A DNA stretch of 64,000 nucleotides from Aricia agestis. Its lineage: Eukaryota; Arthropoda; Insecta; Lepidoptera; Lycaenidae. This document shows, one piece after another, positions 49,089 through 60,376 of this stretch. The DNA lies in assembly GCF_905147365.1 (NCBI RefSeq), contig NC_056409.1, positions 21,767,001 through 21,831,000 on the forward strand, in the 5' to 3' direction. Position numbers and translations under genes: made by a program. The notes below the pieces were generated by a model. It worked only from the letters and a program-made list of their open reading frames with translations, ran no database searches and was not told the DNA's origin. Position 1 is the first letter of the stretch; every line of letters begins with the position of its first letter.

Positions 49089-49793
49089 CATATAATAATA
49101 TGACAAACATTTAAAATATATAATGAGAAATTGATTTGAATCCGCTTCGTATCCGTAAAAAGAGTTTGATTTTTTGTTAGATTTTGCTTCATTTTGCTAA
49201 TAACCGTGCTTTGTCGTCCTAATATTGTTTCGTATTTAAAAATGAAAAGAACATACTTACTTAATATTTTATGAAAAATTAAAATTACTTATGGCTGATA
49301 AACATTTTTTTTCATATGCACTGAATTAATGAACAATTTGTTACAGCCTTTTGTTTCGAATCAGAGTGATTAATACTAAATCTTGATAAAAATCCAGTTT
49401 AATTTATACACAAACACCGATTTAAATGAAACAAATAATGGTGCTAAGTATTTTCTTAGTGAACATGTTTTCAGATATTATCAGCTTATGGCTTATGTTC
49501 TGCATATTAATTTTGTTATTATATTTTATATTATTTAAATGAGGTTATGTTTATTTCTTTGATATACATGTTGTATGACATATTAAGACTGGACAACGGT
49601 GTAAGTCCGGTTTCGGGACAGAGAGAGAAATTCTTTATTGTACAGTCAAGTCAATTAAGTAATGCCCCTTCTGGCAAAGTTATATAATATTCTAAACTCT
49701 TATTGTATTCGTTTAAAATAGATCAAGCAGTTCAGAAAAGTGATACTTAAATGTAATTTTTTTAGAAAAAAGCAGTTTCAGAAAATGATTAAC
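49089..49793. other. AT-rich intergenic DNA, nothing recognised
   Basis: No repeat boundary, gene or motif cluster was seen. Confidence 0.5.
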
Positions 49794-49946
49794 GGTGGGT
49801 TGCACCAGATGCGTCGTTATAGTTAAGGTTAAGGTTATCGTCAAATATGGCGTCCATTATGGACTTTTACTAGGTAAGTATTTGACAGTTCATTTGACAT
49901 TTTGTTATTTAAGTTATAGTTAAAGTAAGTTGGTGCAACCCACCCT
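49794..49946. mobile_element. MITE (GGTGGGTTGCACCA ends), copy 2
   Basis: The same family as 31358-31517: GGTGGGTTGCACCAGATGCG at the left, ATGGCGTCCATTATGGAC inside, TTGGTGCAACCCACCCT at the right. It lacks about ten bases of the core present in copy 1. Confidence 0.9.
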
Positions 49947-50190
49947 AAGCAATTTCCGTCCAATCCATACTGTATAGAGACGTTAAGCAAAAAATTAAAA
50001 TCATATTGCTAATTTCTTTTTTAAACAATTTTAGCTTCTCTGTCATCTATGGAAACTACACAAGATAAAATTATATTATGGTAGCACCTCCATTGTGGGT
50101 ATCGGAGACACAATAGATTTTCAACAGCCGGCTGCCGGCTGCCGCTTGGGGATTGATGGGCTAGCAACGTACACGGTACAACTACCAAGA

Positions 50191-50263
50191 CACCTGATGT
50201 TGAGTTGTTCGAAACCGATCGTGTATTTATTCTAAATAACTGTAAAATCTGAATAAAGTGGAA
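50191..50263. mobile_element. Diverged half copy of the 467-668 foldback
   Basis: CACCTGATGTTGAGTTGTTC, then GAAACCGATCGTGTATTTA and GAATAAAGTGGAA follow the order of the centre and right arm of the element at 467-668 with several changes. The left arm is missing. Confidence 0.7.
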
Positions 50264-51183
50264 AAGTTTAGATATTTAGTTGTGTATCGGTCTAGAATAT
50301 TGGTCTGCAATTTGCGCCTTTTTTACCATCTTTGTCCCTCAGTCTTGGCTATCCTTGAGGTCTGTAAACTGATCTTTAAGCCTTGTATTTCTGCCGCTAC
50401 CAGGGTCGCAGACACCAGGCCCGGGCACCAGGGTCGCATGTTCAATGGCCGCATTAGCGTACAATGTACAATGCGCTTTGACGACGCCGCGCGATAACTA
50501 TTTTCACTTACAATAAAACTTGATTTCATTCACTCATATCGACGGTCGGTGTTTTTGAAGTTCGGTTTCCATGGGAAGGTTAAATGTAAGATTTTTTTAA
50601 GGTTTACCTCTAGTGTGTGAACGGAATTATTATTCAAGTTTACTCTCTTAGTTTGTTGTTTTTAGTGAAGACAAACTTTGAAAGTGTAAAAAACATTCGC
50701 TCGCAACTTTCTTGCTGAAATTCGAATACTCATTACTCGTACCGAGCACCTTATATACCAAATGTCATCTTAATTATTTTTGCGGTTTCATTATGGAGAT
50801 GCTATGGAGATGCATCAAATTGAAAGAGACACTATCGCATTTTTAGTTTCGATAGAGAACAATGAATGTAGTGACAATTTTCGTATTATTTAAACTTTTG
50901 TGATTAAATTTTTGTTATTAATTAAACTTTAAACGTACTAATCTAGCTTAAATTAATGACTACTTTTTCGTAGCATTTTACTATGCAACATTGACTATAA
51001 AATATAAATCTTCGCCAATTCGAAATACCTAGCTATATAGCGCAGGAATTCGAAAAAGCTGATAAACAAAGAGCCAATATTGAGTTCCTTAAAATATACA
51101 CAATAGAAAACTCATCCAGAAATGATAATTCTTCTGGGACGGCCAGGGCCAGATTTTGTTTGAATGGTATTATTATAACCTGT
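50264..51183. other. Intergenic DNA, nothing recognised
   Basis: A short GC patch at 50400-50490 and otherwise AT-rich sequence. The overlapping frames at 50258-50529 on both strands have no domain. Confidence 0.45.
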
Positions 51184-51412
51184 AGAGATGTGCAGACTAG
51201 TTGCCGAATAGTCGGTAAAGCCGATCCGGCCACTTTTATAGTCGACGAATAGTCGGCAAAAAGCGTCGACTATCCGGCTCATTATTATTTTACATTATTG
51301 AAATTACTAGAGATGCGCCGATCATGATTTTGGCCGACTGGCCGACTAGCCGATTCGGCTGCAAAGAAGCCGATTATTCGGCCGACTAGTCGGCCAAGCC
51401 GATCATGGTTTC
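51184..51412. mobile_element. Short-repeat cluster with TAGAGATG ends, hAT-like remnant
   Basis: Two TAGAGATG(T/C)GC starts (about 51184 and 51309) are each followed by many copies of CGACTAGTCGG, CCGATT and GGCCGACT in both orientations. Dense short subterminal repeats behind a TAGAGATG-type end recall hAT transposon termini. No transposase is present, so the class is an inference. Confidence 0.45.
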
Positions 51413-51710
51413 AGAAGTTTCCGTAACGCTTTTATTACTGCTGATTCGCGGGTAAAGTCACACACGCGGCACGCAGCCAGCGAAGGTGTTGGATCGTGTT
51501 ATGCTTACTTCGCCGCGTACGTTACTTTTTTTTATTTTTTTTAATCTTGCAATGCAATCTTGATCTAATAATACATACTTAATTTGTTGTTAAAAACATA
51601 TTTAAAAAAATATTTGTTTCTAGCAAGTAATTTCAGAAATACTTCATTTAATTTTAAAATGTGTAAGACTGATTCAGTGTGAGATTCAGTGTGAGATACG
51701 TGGATTAGTA

Positions 51711-52316
51711 AAAACCGGCCAAGTGCGACTTGGACTCGCCCATGAAGGGTTCCACAGCAGCAATAAGGTTTATTTCTATGAAATTCAAAGGGCTTTGATT
51801 TATTTTTATATTTCAGTTGATTTAATGAAAGTTAAATTAAGGTTTACTATTTTTGACGTATAAAAAAACTACTTGCTAGATCTCGTTCAAACCCATTTTC
51901 GTTGGTAGTTTTTATAGTAATGTACCTACATCATATTTTTTTTTTAGAATTATCATACCCCTACTTTAGAAGTTAGAGGGGGGGGGGACACATTTTGCCA
52001 CTTTGGAAGAGTCTCTCTCGCATGATTTTTGAAGACCTATCCATAGATATCCCACACGCATAGGTTAGATGAAAAAAAAATGTTTTGTTTCAGTTGTACC
52101 TATGGGGACCCCTAAAATTTTTAATAATTTTTCCATTTTTGTATCATAATCTTAACACAGTTCACAGACTATATCTACTTACCAAGTTTCAATTGTATAG
52201 CCTTATAGTTTCGGAGAAAAATGGCTGTGACATACGGACGGACAGACAGACAGACAGACAGACATGACGAATCTATAAGGGTTCCGTTTTTTGCCATTTG
52301 GCTACGGAACCCTAAT
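51711..52316 (+). mobile_element. Family B repeat, long plus copy
   Basis: It starts AAAACCGGCCAAGTGCGACT, TGGACTCGCCCATGAAGGG and ends GGGTTCCG, GCTACGGAACCCTAA. A (GACA)n run precedes the end, as in the other copies. The middle differs from the 39975 copy, so it may be a subfamily. Confidence 0.8.
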
Positions 52317-54210
52317 TACTAACACAAGTAAATTAATATCTTAAAAAATGTAACTCTAGCAAGATAGTGCAGATGACTACGCAAAATATCTGAAGCTCAC
52401 GATCGCTATTCTCACAGGTATTGTTCCTATTCGACCTCTAAACCCGGCCCTGGACCATCCATTAGTCGAGACAAAATAAAAACACGAGTCGGTTTTAATT
52501 ACTAATACGAAGAGAGTTCGTCGACCCACAACAAAAGCCTCCGCGACCCGTCGAACCTTCGTGATCGCCTATGTAACTCATTATATCCGATTTAATATTA
52601 TATTCCCCGAGATCCATTAGGCCTCCATTCACGATCCGGCATCGGGACAGCTCGCTTGTGCCGCTAAAACAAAAAATTGTCTGTGGTTCGTCTTCCGTCC
52701 CGCTCTAACGCGACGTTTCCCCTCCTCCGTCTCGTTCTGCGGGCTATAATAAAACATAATTGGTTTTAAATGGATAGGATTGGCGATGGAGAAAATAATA
52801 ACCGAAGAAGCAATTACTGACCGACGGAGTGCGCACCTCTCTTATTAGAGACGCCTTTTCAAAAATTACCTCATGCATACATTATAGCGCAGGAATTTTC
52901 TCGACGTTCGGAAACGAGCACTTTCATTTGTTGCAAAACTTAATGCACACACTTTACGCAGAGAAACATTTAGCAGTTACAGTTTGCATTGCACAAGTTA
53001 ATCAATGGAACGGAGACTCAAATCATTAATCAATATAGGAGGTCCCTGACCATAGACTTACTATTACTTATTGTGATCAAAAATCCATGCGATAAAAAAT
53101 GTTCCTATTGAGTACTGCTGACTGCACAAAATTACCAAACGATTAACCAAACCAAGAAGTGGACCTTGTTTTGAAGGAACCAAAATTCTACTCCGTACTC
53201 TAATTTCTAGTTTATTACGTATGTCGTTACCGACTAGATATCTGCTATAATGTAGGTACTCCAACAATATGACATAGATCAAAATAAATAGATCTTATTA
53301 TTAAAAAGACTGTAGTCTGTAATAGCCTGTAGTAGTATCTAACTAAGTAGCAAGTTGTAGTAGTGTAGAGAAAAGCCACATTGGCCATTTTAGGTACACA
53401 GTACATCTTTAAAGTCGCGCAAGATAAAAACTAATCTTTAGTTAATTGTATCTACTGACTGTACCTGATACCTAACAGGCAACAGCAGGTAGGCAAAAAC
53501 TTCACTCAATCAGAAATACTCCGATCGAGATGCGCCGTTTTGTTTTTTATTGCTCGGAGGCCGGACCACCATAAACTGGCAACAAATTATACATTGGTTT
53601 TATTTTTAATTGCTACGGACGAGCCACCGACTTTGCCAGGGGCCGGTGGACCCTTCTATTTTTGAATTATGGCGCGCAGACACGTGATTGGCCGTGAACG
53701 GAACGATCGGAACTCCTTTTTTTATTATCATAAAAATTAACTGGGGTAAGGATTACGTGGAAAACCGGGCACCTAAATTAAGAATGCATTATGTTTTGAT
53801 GTACTTATAATATAATTCATATTAGACACGTACCTAAAGAATGAAGATCGTTCTGTGAAACTGGAGAGGGAAGGTGCAATGTTCGATTCGAGCGGACAAC
53901 ACAATAATTATCCTAAAACAAGGCCTTTGCATCCGTTGTGGTTGATTTATACAGTATTTTGAGAACGAAGTAACTGAATATAATTATGTGTGGTGGCCAC
54001 AAAGGAAGATCTTCCGACCGAGCGAGGTGGTATGCTCGGTCAGGACTCAGGCCGGAGCCCACGTGTGACGTAACATTTCAGATGTCGTATATATATTATA
54101 AGTATTTAGTAATATTAAATATTATGTACACACCGATTACCGACGCACTTAGAAAACTTCGATAGCGCTATGCAGGAATGTGGCGCTAATTGTGGGTACC
54201 GCCACATCAC
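52317..54210. promoter_or_regulatory. Gene-free with two repeat-poor CpG-containing blocks
   Basis: Blocks at about 52480-52850 and 53510-53720 have the composition seen in the hth intron, with few repeats. The second includes GGCGCGCAGACACGTGATTG. The segment AGGCCTTTGCATCCGTTGTG (about 53922) is shared with 56490, so it belongs to a repeat. No gene. Regulatory role is a guess from composition. Confidence 0.25.
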
Positions 54211-55030
54211 TCAGCCCCGAAGACCGGAGGTCGAAGTCTTGTCGCTTGAGTCACCAGTGCCAGAGAGTCCCAGTGAATCCCAGCGAGTCGGAATTGTTGC
54301 AGTGAAGTCCCAGTGAGTTGGAACTGTGAAGCTGCTGTGCACGGGCAAAGTAAACTTTAAACATTTAGTTTTCGTAGAATTCAAAAGTAAATTATTAACA
54401 TTAAACCAATGTACTATTTTTAAAAGATTACTGTTTACCTCGTCGTAATTAGACTGTTGTCTCTTCACTTTAAAAATAAGTGAATTGTCATCAGCAAAAA
54501 GTACTATTTCATTATCATTATCCTTAACTAGATAAGGTAGATCATTTATGTAGACGAGAAATGAAATGGGCATAAAATAGATCCCTGTGGGACACCTAAT
54601 TCTATTTTGGTTCCATTGGATCTCTTATTATTGATTTCAACCCTTTGAGTCCTATTTTTGAGGTAAGATGTCAAAAGGTTGAGTGCTGAGTCCCTTATGC
54701 CATAGTGGTGTAATTTCCTAATCAATGTAGCATGCTCGACACAGTCGAAGGCCTTAGAGAGGTCACAGAAGACACCTAAGGCATCCTGCGATCCCTCCCA
54801 AGCTTCAAATATACTACATAGAAGACCTATACCAGCATCCGTTGTGGAACGACCCTTAGTAAAACCGTATTGATTTTCGTGATATAAATTATTTGAATTA
54901 AAGTGTATTTTGCTAAGAGTCGGTAAAATCGATATAGGTCTATAATTTGTCGGATCAGACTTAATTCCCGCTTTAAATAAAGGTATAACCTTGCTGTGCT
55001 TCATTAAGTCAGGAAAAACACTATTCTCTA
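54211..55030 (-). pseudogene. Non-LTR reverse transcriptase relic (Jockey/CR1-type)
   Basis: On the minus strand two overlapping frames give, in order: FKAGIKSDPTNYRPISILP, NQYGFTKGRSTTDAG, motif A DLSKAFDCVEHATLI, motif B ELGVPQGSIL, then after a frame break INDLP, motif C LFADD (codons at 54487-54498) and the thumb-side text FNVNNLLLNSTKTKCLKF. This is the RT core of a Jockey/CR1-class LINE. Endonuclease and 3' end are missing, and it runs at the left into unrelated repeated CCCAGTGA(G/A)T sequence. It is non-functional. Confidence 0.88.
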
Positions 55031-55212
55031 TACAGTTATTATCAGGTCACCGCTTTTGTGAAAATGGTACCAAATTAGAGTTACACCCCATACATGATAC
55101 AACAAAAGAAAGAGACTTATTTGAAAATCGGACTACAAACGGCTAAATAATCGTTGAACAAAAAAAAAATATAATACATAATTTAAAAAAATAGAGGAGT
55201 TATAATTATAAG

Positions 55213-55795
55213 AAAATCGGCCAATTGCGAGTTATAGAGTTCCGTATTATTATCTAAGAGCAAAAATAGGCCCAAAATTGTGTTTTTGTGTGGGAGCCTC
55301 CCATAAATTTGAATTTTATTTAACTAAATATTATTATTTATTATTAAAGTACATAATTATATATAAATATATAATTTTGAAATTTTCACAAAGGCCTTAA
55401 AAGGCCTTTGTGAAAATTTCAAGTGCCTACCTGTTGCCATTATTGATATCGAGCAAAAAAGGCCAAAAAAACACGTTTGTTGTATGGGGGGGCTACCATA
55501 CAACTTTTTGGCCTTTTTGACTATGAATATTATTTTATTTTTAGTATTTGTTGTAATAGCGGCAACAGATATACATAATCTATAGCAGATGTCTAGCTAT
55601 AGCGGTTCTTGAAATACAGCCATGGCGACATACGTGACGGCCTGGCGGACGTCTGCCCGTCTGTCTGTGGGTCCCCTGTATAAAATAAAAAAAAATTAAG
55701 GCTCCCATACAAAAACACAATTTTTGCCTAATTTTGCTCTATGATGGTACGGAACCCTTCGCACGCGAGTCCAACTCGCACTTGACTAATTATTT
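55213..55795. mobile_element. Composite, inverted family B copies
   Basis: A plus-orientation copy starts ATCGGCCAATTGCGAGTTAT, with GTGTTTTTGTGTGGGAGCC. From about 55680 a minus-orientation copy runs to GGTACGGAACCCTTCGCACG, CGAGTCCAACTCGCACTTG. A 20-bp perfect palindrome (55379-55398 / 55401-55420, GAAATTTTCACAAAGGCCTT) marks an inner inversion joint. Head-to-head rearrangement is the simplest explanation. Confidence 0.75.
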
Positions 55796-56206
55796 TATGG
55801 AAACTATATCAGATTGATCCATAATAAAGGCAGTAATTTTAATCTATACTAATATTTAAACCATACAATTATAATGATTTAAACAGCGGTAGCGTGGGGG
55901 GGGACCACAATGCTGTCCATAGTAATTAGTAGTAATAAAGTATAGAGTATAGATGTAATCTTAGCCCATCATTGCGTGGCACTTTCGTGCTTATTTTCAT
56001 ACAAGTAGTGTGCGTTTATTTTCTTGAATATTTCTTTTTGTCGATCATTTCGAAGCACATTATAATACAGAAAAGAAAGTCATTTAGTTCGTGATATCGA
56101 TAAACTATAGTTCAAGTAATGAGAATCCTTAAACACACATAAAAAGCTATGCAATTTTGGTAGCCAAATTATTAATTGATGTGACATTTTAGCACTAATG
56201 CCTTAT
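55796..56206. other. Intergenic spacer, nothing recognised
   Basis: AT-rich with a G-run at about 55896. No gene or repeat end was identified. Confidence 0.45.
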
Positions 56207-56467
56207 ACAGGGTGTAACAAAAACAAGTGATAATACTTTAGGGTGTGTATGTGTTCCTCGTAGAGAGTTTACTGTGAAAGTAGCAGCGCTGAAAGACCAA
56301 AAAATTTTTTCACTTTTGCATGGGCAAGCGCCCCAACGTCACGAGTTTCCTCATACAAAAGTGAAAAAAAATTTTGGTCTTTCAGCGCTGCTACTTTCAC
56401 AGTGAACTCTCTATAAGGAACACATACACACCTTAAAGTATTATCACTTATTTTTGTTACAACTTGT
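56207..56467. mobile_element. 261-bp foldback MITE (ACAGGGTGTAACAAAAA ends), copy 1
   Basis: Inverted arms of over 100 bp: ACAGGGTGTAACAAAAACAA, GTGATAATACTTTAGGGTGT, GAAAGTAGCAGCGCTGAAAG and CACTTTTG on the left return in reverse on the right, ending TTTTTGTTACAACTTGT. TA flanks both ends. The copy at 63437-63697 has exactly the same length. No transposase. Confidence 0.92.
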
Positions 56468-56520
56468 ATAGCACGAATAAAAAAACTAGGCCTTTACATC
56501 CGTTGTGGATGATTTATACA

Positions 56521-57808
56521 GTACTAGCTGTTGCCCGCGACTTCGTCCGCGTGGACTTCAGTTTATAGCGCGCGGTGTCAATAAAATTGGTGTCAAAAGC
56601 TTTTTAAAACCCTGGTACCCCTTAAATCAAAATACCCAAAACAGCCGTGTAGTGTGCACATAATGTTTTTTTTTTAAATTAAACTTTTTTATACCTAAAG
56701 CTTATTTAGCGCTACACAACTTAGCTGCATAATGCATTACACAACTTTAGCTTTGCCCAATAGTCAATACCCATAAACTATTTAGTATTTATTATTGGTA
56801 GACTGTTGTTTCTCATATCTATGTTGGTACGTGAGTTAATTAATAACATGTATAATAATCGAAATATTAATTCAACATGGTACCACCTCTTATAGAAATA
56901 CATATGAGCAAGCGATAGCGCAATCTAGGCGACTCTTGGCGCCATCTGTTCCAGTTTTTGGAACTAACTTAATTTGAACAAATTTACACATAAACACCCC
57001 CTTACAACCCCTTTTTCCAGTAAGCAGTAGACTATATCCTTTCTCAGGCTTTAGACTATCTGTGTACAAAATTTCATTACAATCGGTTCAGTAGTTTTGG
57101 CGCTGTTGTTTTTGAATTTGATATCTAAGTTGGTAGGTGAGTTATTAGTTAATATTAACGTGTATAACAATCGAAAGAATCGTAAAACCTACCTCAACAT
57201 GGTACCACCTCTTATAGAAATACGCATGAGCAAGCAATAGCGCGATCTAGGGGACTCTTGGCGCCATCTGTTTTGAGTTTTTTGGAACTAAGTTAATTTA
57301 ACCAAATTTACGCATTTTCACCCCCTTACAACCCCTTTTTCCAGTTAAAAAGTAGCCTATGTCCTTTCTCAAGCTTTAGACTATCTGTGTACAAAATTTC
57401 ATTACAATCGGTTCAGTAGTTTTGGCGCTGTTGTTTTTGAATTTGATGTCTAAGTTGGTAGGTGAGTTATTAGTTAATAACGTGTATAACAATCGAAAGA
57501 ATCAAAAATCTAGCTCAATATGGTACCACCTCTTATAGAAATACGCATGAGCAAGCAATAGCGCGATCTAGGGGACTCTTGGCGCCATCTGTTTTAAGTT
57601 TTTGGAACTAAGTTAATTTGACCAAATTTACGCATTTTCACCCCCTTACAACCCCTTTTTCCAGTTAAAAAGTAGCCTATGTCCTTTCTCAGGCTTTAGA
57701 CTATCTGTGTACAAAATTTCATTACTATCGGTTCAGTAGTTTTGGCGTGAAAGCGAGACAGACAGACAGACAGACAGAGATACTTTCGCATTTATAATAT
57801 TAGTATAG
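56521..57808 (-). mobile_element. Family C element with three ~300-bp tandem units
   Basis: Read on the plus strand it opens ACTAGCTGTTGCCCGCGACT, TCGTCCGCGTGGAC and closes with a (GACA)n run, TACTTTCGCATTTATAATAT and TAGTATAGAT, the inverse of the family C ends. Inside, units starting at about 56817, 57123 and 57448 repeat ATGGTACCACCTCTTATAGA, GACTCTTGGCGCCATCTGTT, ACAACCCCTTTTTCCAG and ATTACAATCGGTTCAGTAGT. It lies within another repeat whose halves are at 56486-56520 and 57810-57835. Confidence 0.85.
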
Positions 57809-57814
57809 ATATAG

Positions 57815-58131
57815 ATTTTCAGAGCGAAGTAACCACTCCTCAAATACTGTAGTGCCTGGGACAAGATTTTTAAATGTCCGTATGGTTGCCCAAGCGCATA
57901 CGGCATTCTCGCATCATAGTCGGCCTAGTCCAGAGGAAAGAACTAGTCAATACGTCTGGGACCAACTATGTGCGGGTTTCCTCGCGATGTTTTCCTTCAC
58001 CGTACGAGCGTCCGTATTATGTACTTGAGATCAGAAAATGTCTCAAAGGTACACGGCTACACCCGGGTTCGAACCTGCACCCTCTGGGAGTGCGAACCGA
58101 AGGTCTACCCATTTGGCCACGGACGCTCAGC
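57815..58131 (-). mobile_element. tRNA-derived SINE, antisense
   Basis: On the minus strand, from about 58128: GCGTCCGTGGCCAAATGGGT with an A-box-like TGGCCAAATGGG (58108-58119), then a perfect B box GGTTCGAACCC (58064-58074). A SINE body with ACGCTCGTACGGTGAAGG and AACATCGCGAGGAAACC follows. Pol III promoter spacing fits a tRNA head. The open frames across it (57874-58191) are spurious. Confidence 0.85.
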
Positions 58132-58457
58132 ACGAATAAGGGATTATTAACATTATACATTATCTTTTTAGTTTACAAAAATACCGATTGAAAAGCCCAA
58201 AAAACGTTGTTCAAAACTTACGTATTTAGTGTTTAATCCACGTGTTTGAAGCATTCTTTGGCCATTCTTATGGTTTATTATTTAGCGGAACCACAAAACT
58301 CAACAACATCTAGCATTAAATGTTCACTAAAAACCTTTATTAACACTTTTATTACATGAAATATGCAGACTGACTCCTTTGTTATGTCCTGGTAAGTAGG
58401 ACATAACATTACACGCTTTTGGCGCTTATACACTGATATAAGGCTCTCTCCTACACT
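58132..58457. other. Intergenic, one short hairpin
   Basis: GTTATGTCCT (58381-58390) and AGGACATAAC (58398-58407) form a 10-bp hairpin around GGTAAGT. Nothing else was recognised. Confidence 0.5.
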
Positions 58458-58582
58458 CTGTCAAGAAAGTGAAGAAATTAAAAAGTGGCAACATCATAGT
58501 GTCATCCCATCAAATCAATCTAAGAAAAAAAGAGATAACACTACAATGTTGCCACTTTTTAATTTCTTCACTTTCTTGACAG
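58458..58582. mobile_element. 125-bp MITE with perfect 37-bp inverted ends
   Basis: CTGTCAAGAAAGTGAAGAAA and TTAAAAAGTGGCAACAT (58458-58494) are exactly inverted at 58546-58582. A solitary, diverged end of the same type (TTAAATTTCTTCACTTTTTT, GACGGAC) lies at about 59918-59942 in the PDSS2 upstream region. Confidence 0.92.
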
Positions 58583-59576
58583 ACAATAGCAATAGTATAT
58601 CTCAATGATGCTGTCTGGCAACATCTGTCAAATCAATGCTGTGGATGGATACGTAGCAACAACGCCTATGATTTACGGTCTGCAAAGCAAACGAAAGTGC
58701 ACTGTGCAGCACCAGCATAGACAGTAATCAAAAAGTTTTGTTCGACATGACAACATTTCTGTCAATATTCTGATATTACGTGTGCAATGTGTCGGTTTAT
58801 TTACTGTATGTGCTAGTAGCGCCCTCGCTCCAATTGCTACTCTGCTGCGACTGTTATAATATTATCCCTGAAGTTTGTTTTTCCGCCTTTTACTTTACGC
58901 TGGTTTAGTTTATTTAGCCCCAATGATGTTGTATTTATACAGATTGTACTTATACAGATAGGTTACGTCCACACTATTTTCCGGCTTAAATCTCTTCCGA
59001 ACAATTTTCAAATTCAAAATTGCAGACATTGACAAATTTGACAGATGAGTGAAACAAAAGATACGAAAAACCATTTACGTAAAAGAGACAGTTATATTTT
59101 TAAACGTCGAATCGTATCACTGTCTCTTTCTTCGCCTGAGCTATGACGAAAATTCAAATTTTTCCAGATTTTTCGAAAAAATAATTGAAAATGTAAATAA
59201 TCGAGGTATTTATTGCAATCAAGAGATGTGGTAAGAGATTCCATGTGTTTTGTTTACTTTCGTGTCATAATTGGTACATTTTCGATACACGCACGACGTC
59301 ATTTTCAATTTATTTAGGTAAGACAAGACGCGGCACATTCGTGACTGCGCTCGATGCAGACTAAACAACAGACGGCCCAATTGGGCCGTATTTGAAGCTT
59401 CACAACGCGCGCGGTAGTAACATATCTGGTTTGAGTATTTCATCATTGTTTAGCCCAAAATTTAGCCGTAGCAACATAGGTAATAAAAAAATCAATGAAT
59501 AAGGAAACAGATGGAAGCGACATAACTACAAAAAAGTGTGGCCGGCGCCATATTGCCAAGAACTAAACATGGCGGT
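58583..59576. other. Intergenic DNA between repeats and PDSS2 upstream
   Basis: No gene with recognisable domains. The frames at 59049-59234 and 59219-59446 are not protein-like. A palindrome GGCCCAATTGGGCC lies at about 59374. It could contain the start of a divergent transcript, but nothing specific supports one. Confidence 0.4.
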
Positions 59577-60084
59577 CTATAGTGATGGGACACTTGGTTG
59601 ATATTTGTCGAGGATATCGATAAGTAAGTTGTTATAAGGGAGCTATTAAGGTTAACATCTTTTAAATAAATGATCAGATTCTTCACCTTATATTTTTTAA
59701 ATTCGATAAAAAAGTACATCACTAAACGTCAAATCTACTAATTTCTATGTTGATTGACTAATATCGAAAATCAAGCCATGTTATGTTACTATTCTAACAC
59801 AAATCTTATTAATTGTCTAATTATTAACTAAATTAGCACATACGAAGTCAAGCCATCGGTAAAATAACAAAAATTTTAGTAAAAATATAAACGTACCGAT
59901 CCAAGGACAAACTTTTTTAAATTTCTTCACTTTTTTGACGGACTACAAATTAATTTAAAAAAAAGCAAATTGGTCGAAAAATTTGACCGATATATCGTTA
60001 AATCGAGACCGATATTGATATTTTTTCAAATATCGATGTATCGATATATCGATATTTTCTTTCAATTTCGACATCCCTATAATA
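59577..60084. promoter_or_regulatory. PDSS2 upstream region with TATCGATA sites, transposon-like ends
   Basis: TATCGATA, the core of the insect housekeeping DRE promoter element (bound by DREF or M1BP/BEAF-type factors in flies), occurs at 59615-59622, 60039-60046 and 60047-60054, the last two adjacent. The region is framed by CTATAGTGATGGGACAC on the left and TTTCGACATCCCTATAAT on the right, roughly inverted and similar to hAT transposon ends with TATCGAT subterminal repeats. So the promoter sites may come from a transposon. The nearest DRE is about 320 bp from the start codon. Confidence 0.45.
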
Positions 60085-60128
60085 CGACACTTTGACAGTT
60101 TATGTACCTCGGAGAACCGGAACATAAA

Positions 60129-60314
60129 ATGGCGGACCGACCACAGTATTTTGATTTGGTAGAGACCATTATGCCGCGTCCACTTATAAAAGTCAATGAA
60201 AAAATGAATTATGACATAACTCGGATTAATGTTAAAACTCAAAAATGCTGTCAGTGTCAAACTCAAAGTGTGAGAAATGACATAATCACGCGAGTGGCGC
60301 GCATATTTATTTAA
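60129..60314 (+). CDS. Possible upstream ORF before PDSS2 (uncertain)
   Basis: The ATG at 60129 has a good context (AAAATGGCGG) and opens a 61-codon frame ending at 60314, 62 nt before the PDSS2 start. It reads MADRPQYFDLVETIMPRPL ... KCCQCQTQSV and matches no family I know. If the transcript begins near 60090 it would be a uORF that lowers PDSS2 translation. It may equally be chance. Confidence 0.25.
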   Translation: MADRPQYFDLVETIMPRPLIKVNEKMNYDITRINVKTQKCCQCQTQSVRNDIITRVARIFI

Positions 60315-60376
60315 TTTTTCCAAATTATCAATGAATATTTTGTTGTAAAAATATTTCAAGAACACTTGTGATCACC

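Noticed and set aside
58064..58127. A genuine tRNA gene on the minus strand
   Set aside because: A and B boxes are present, but a full cloverleaf does not pair and a SINE body follows directly.
57874..58191. 105-codon plus-strand frame
   Set aside because: It is the antisense of a tRNA-derived SINE with clear A and B boxes.
59955..60365. 136-codon minus-strand frame upstream of PDSS2
   Set aside because: AT-rich and low-complexity, antisense to the promoter and 5' region, with no family resemblance.
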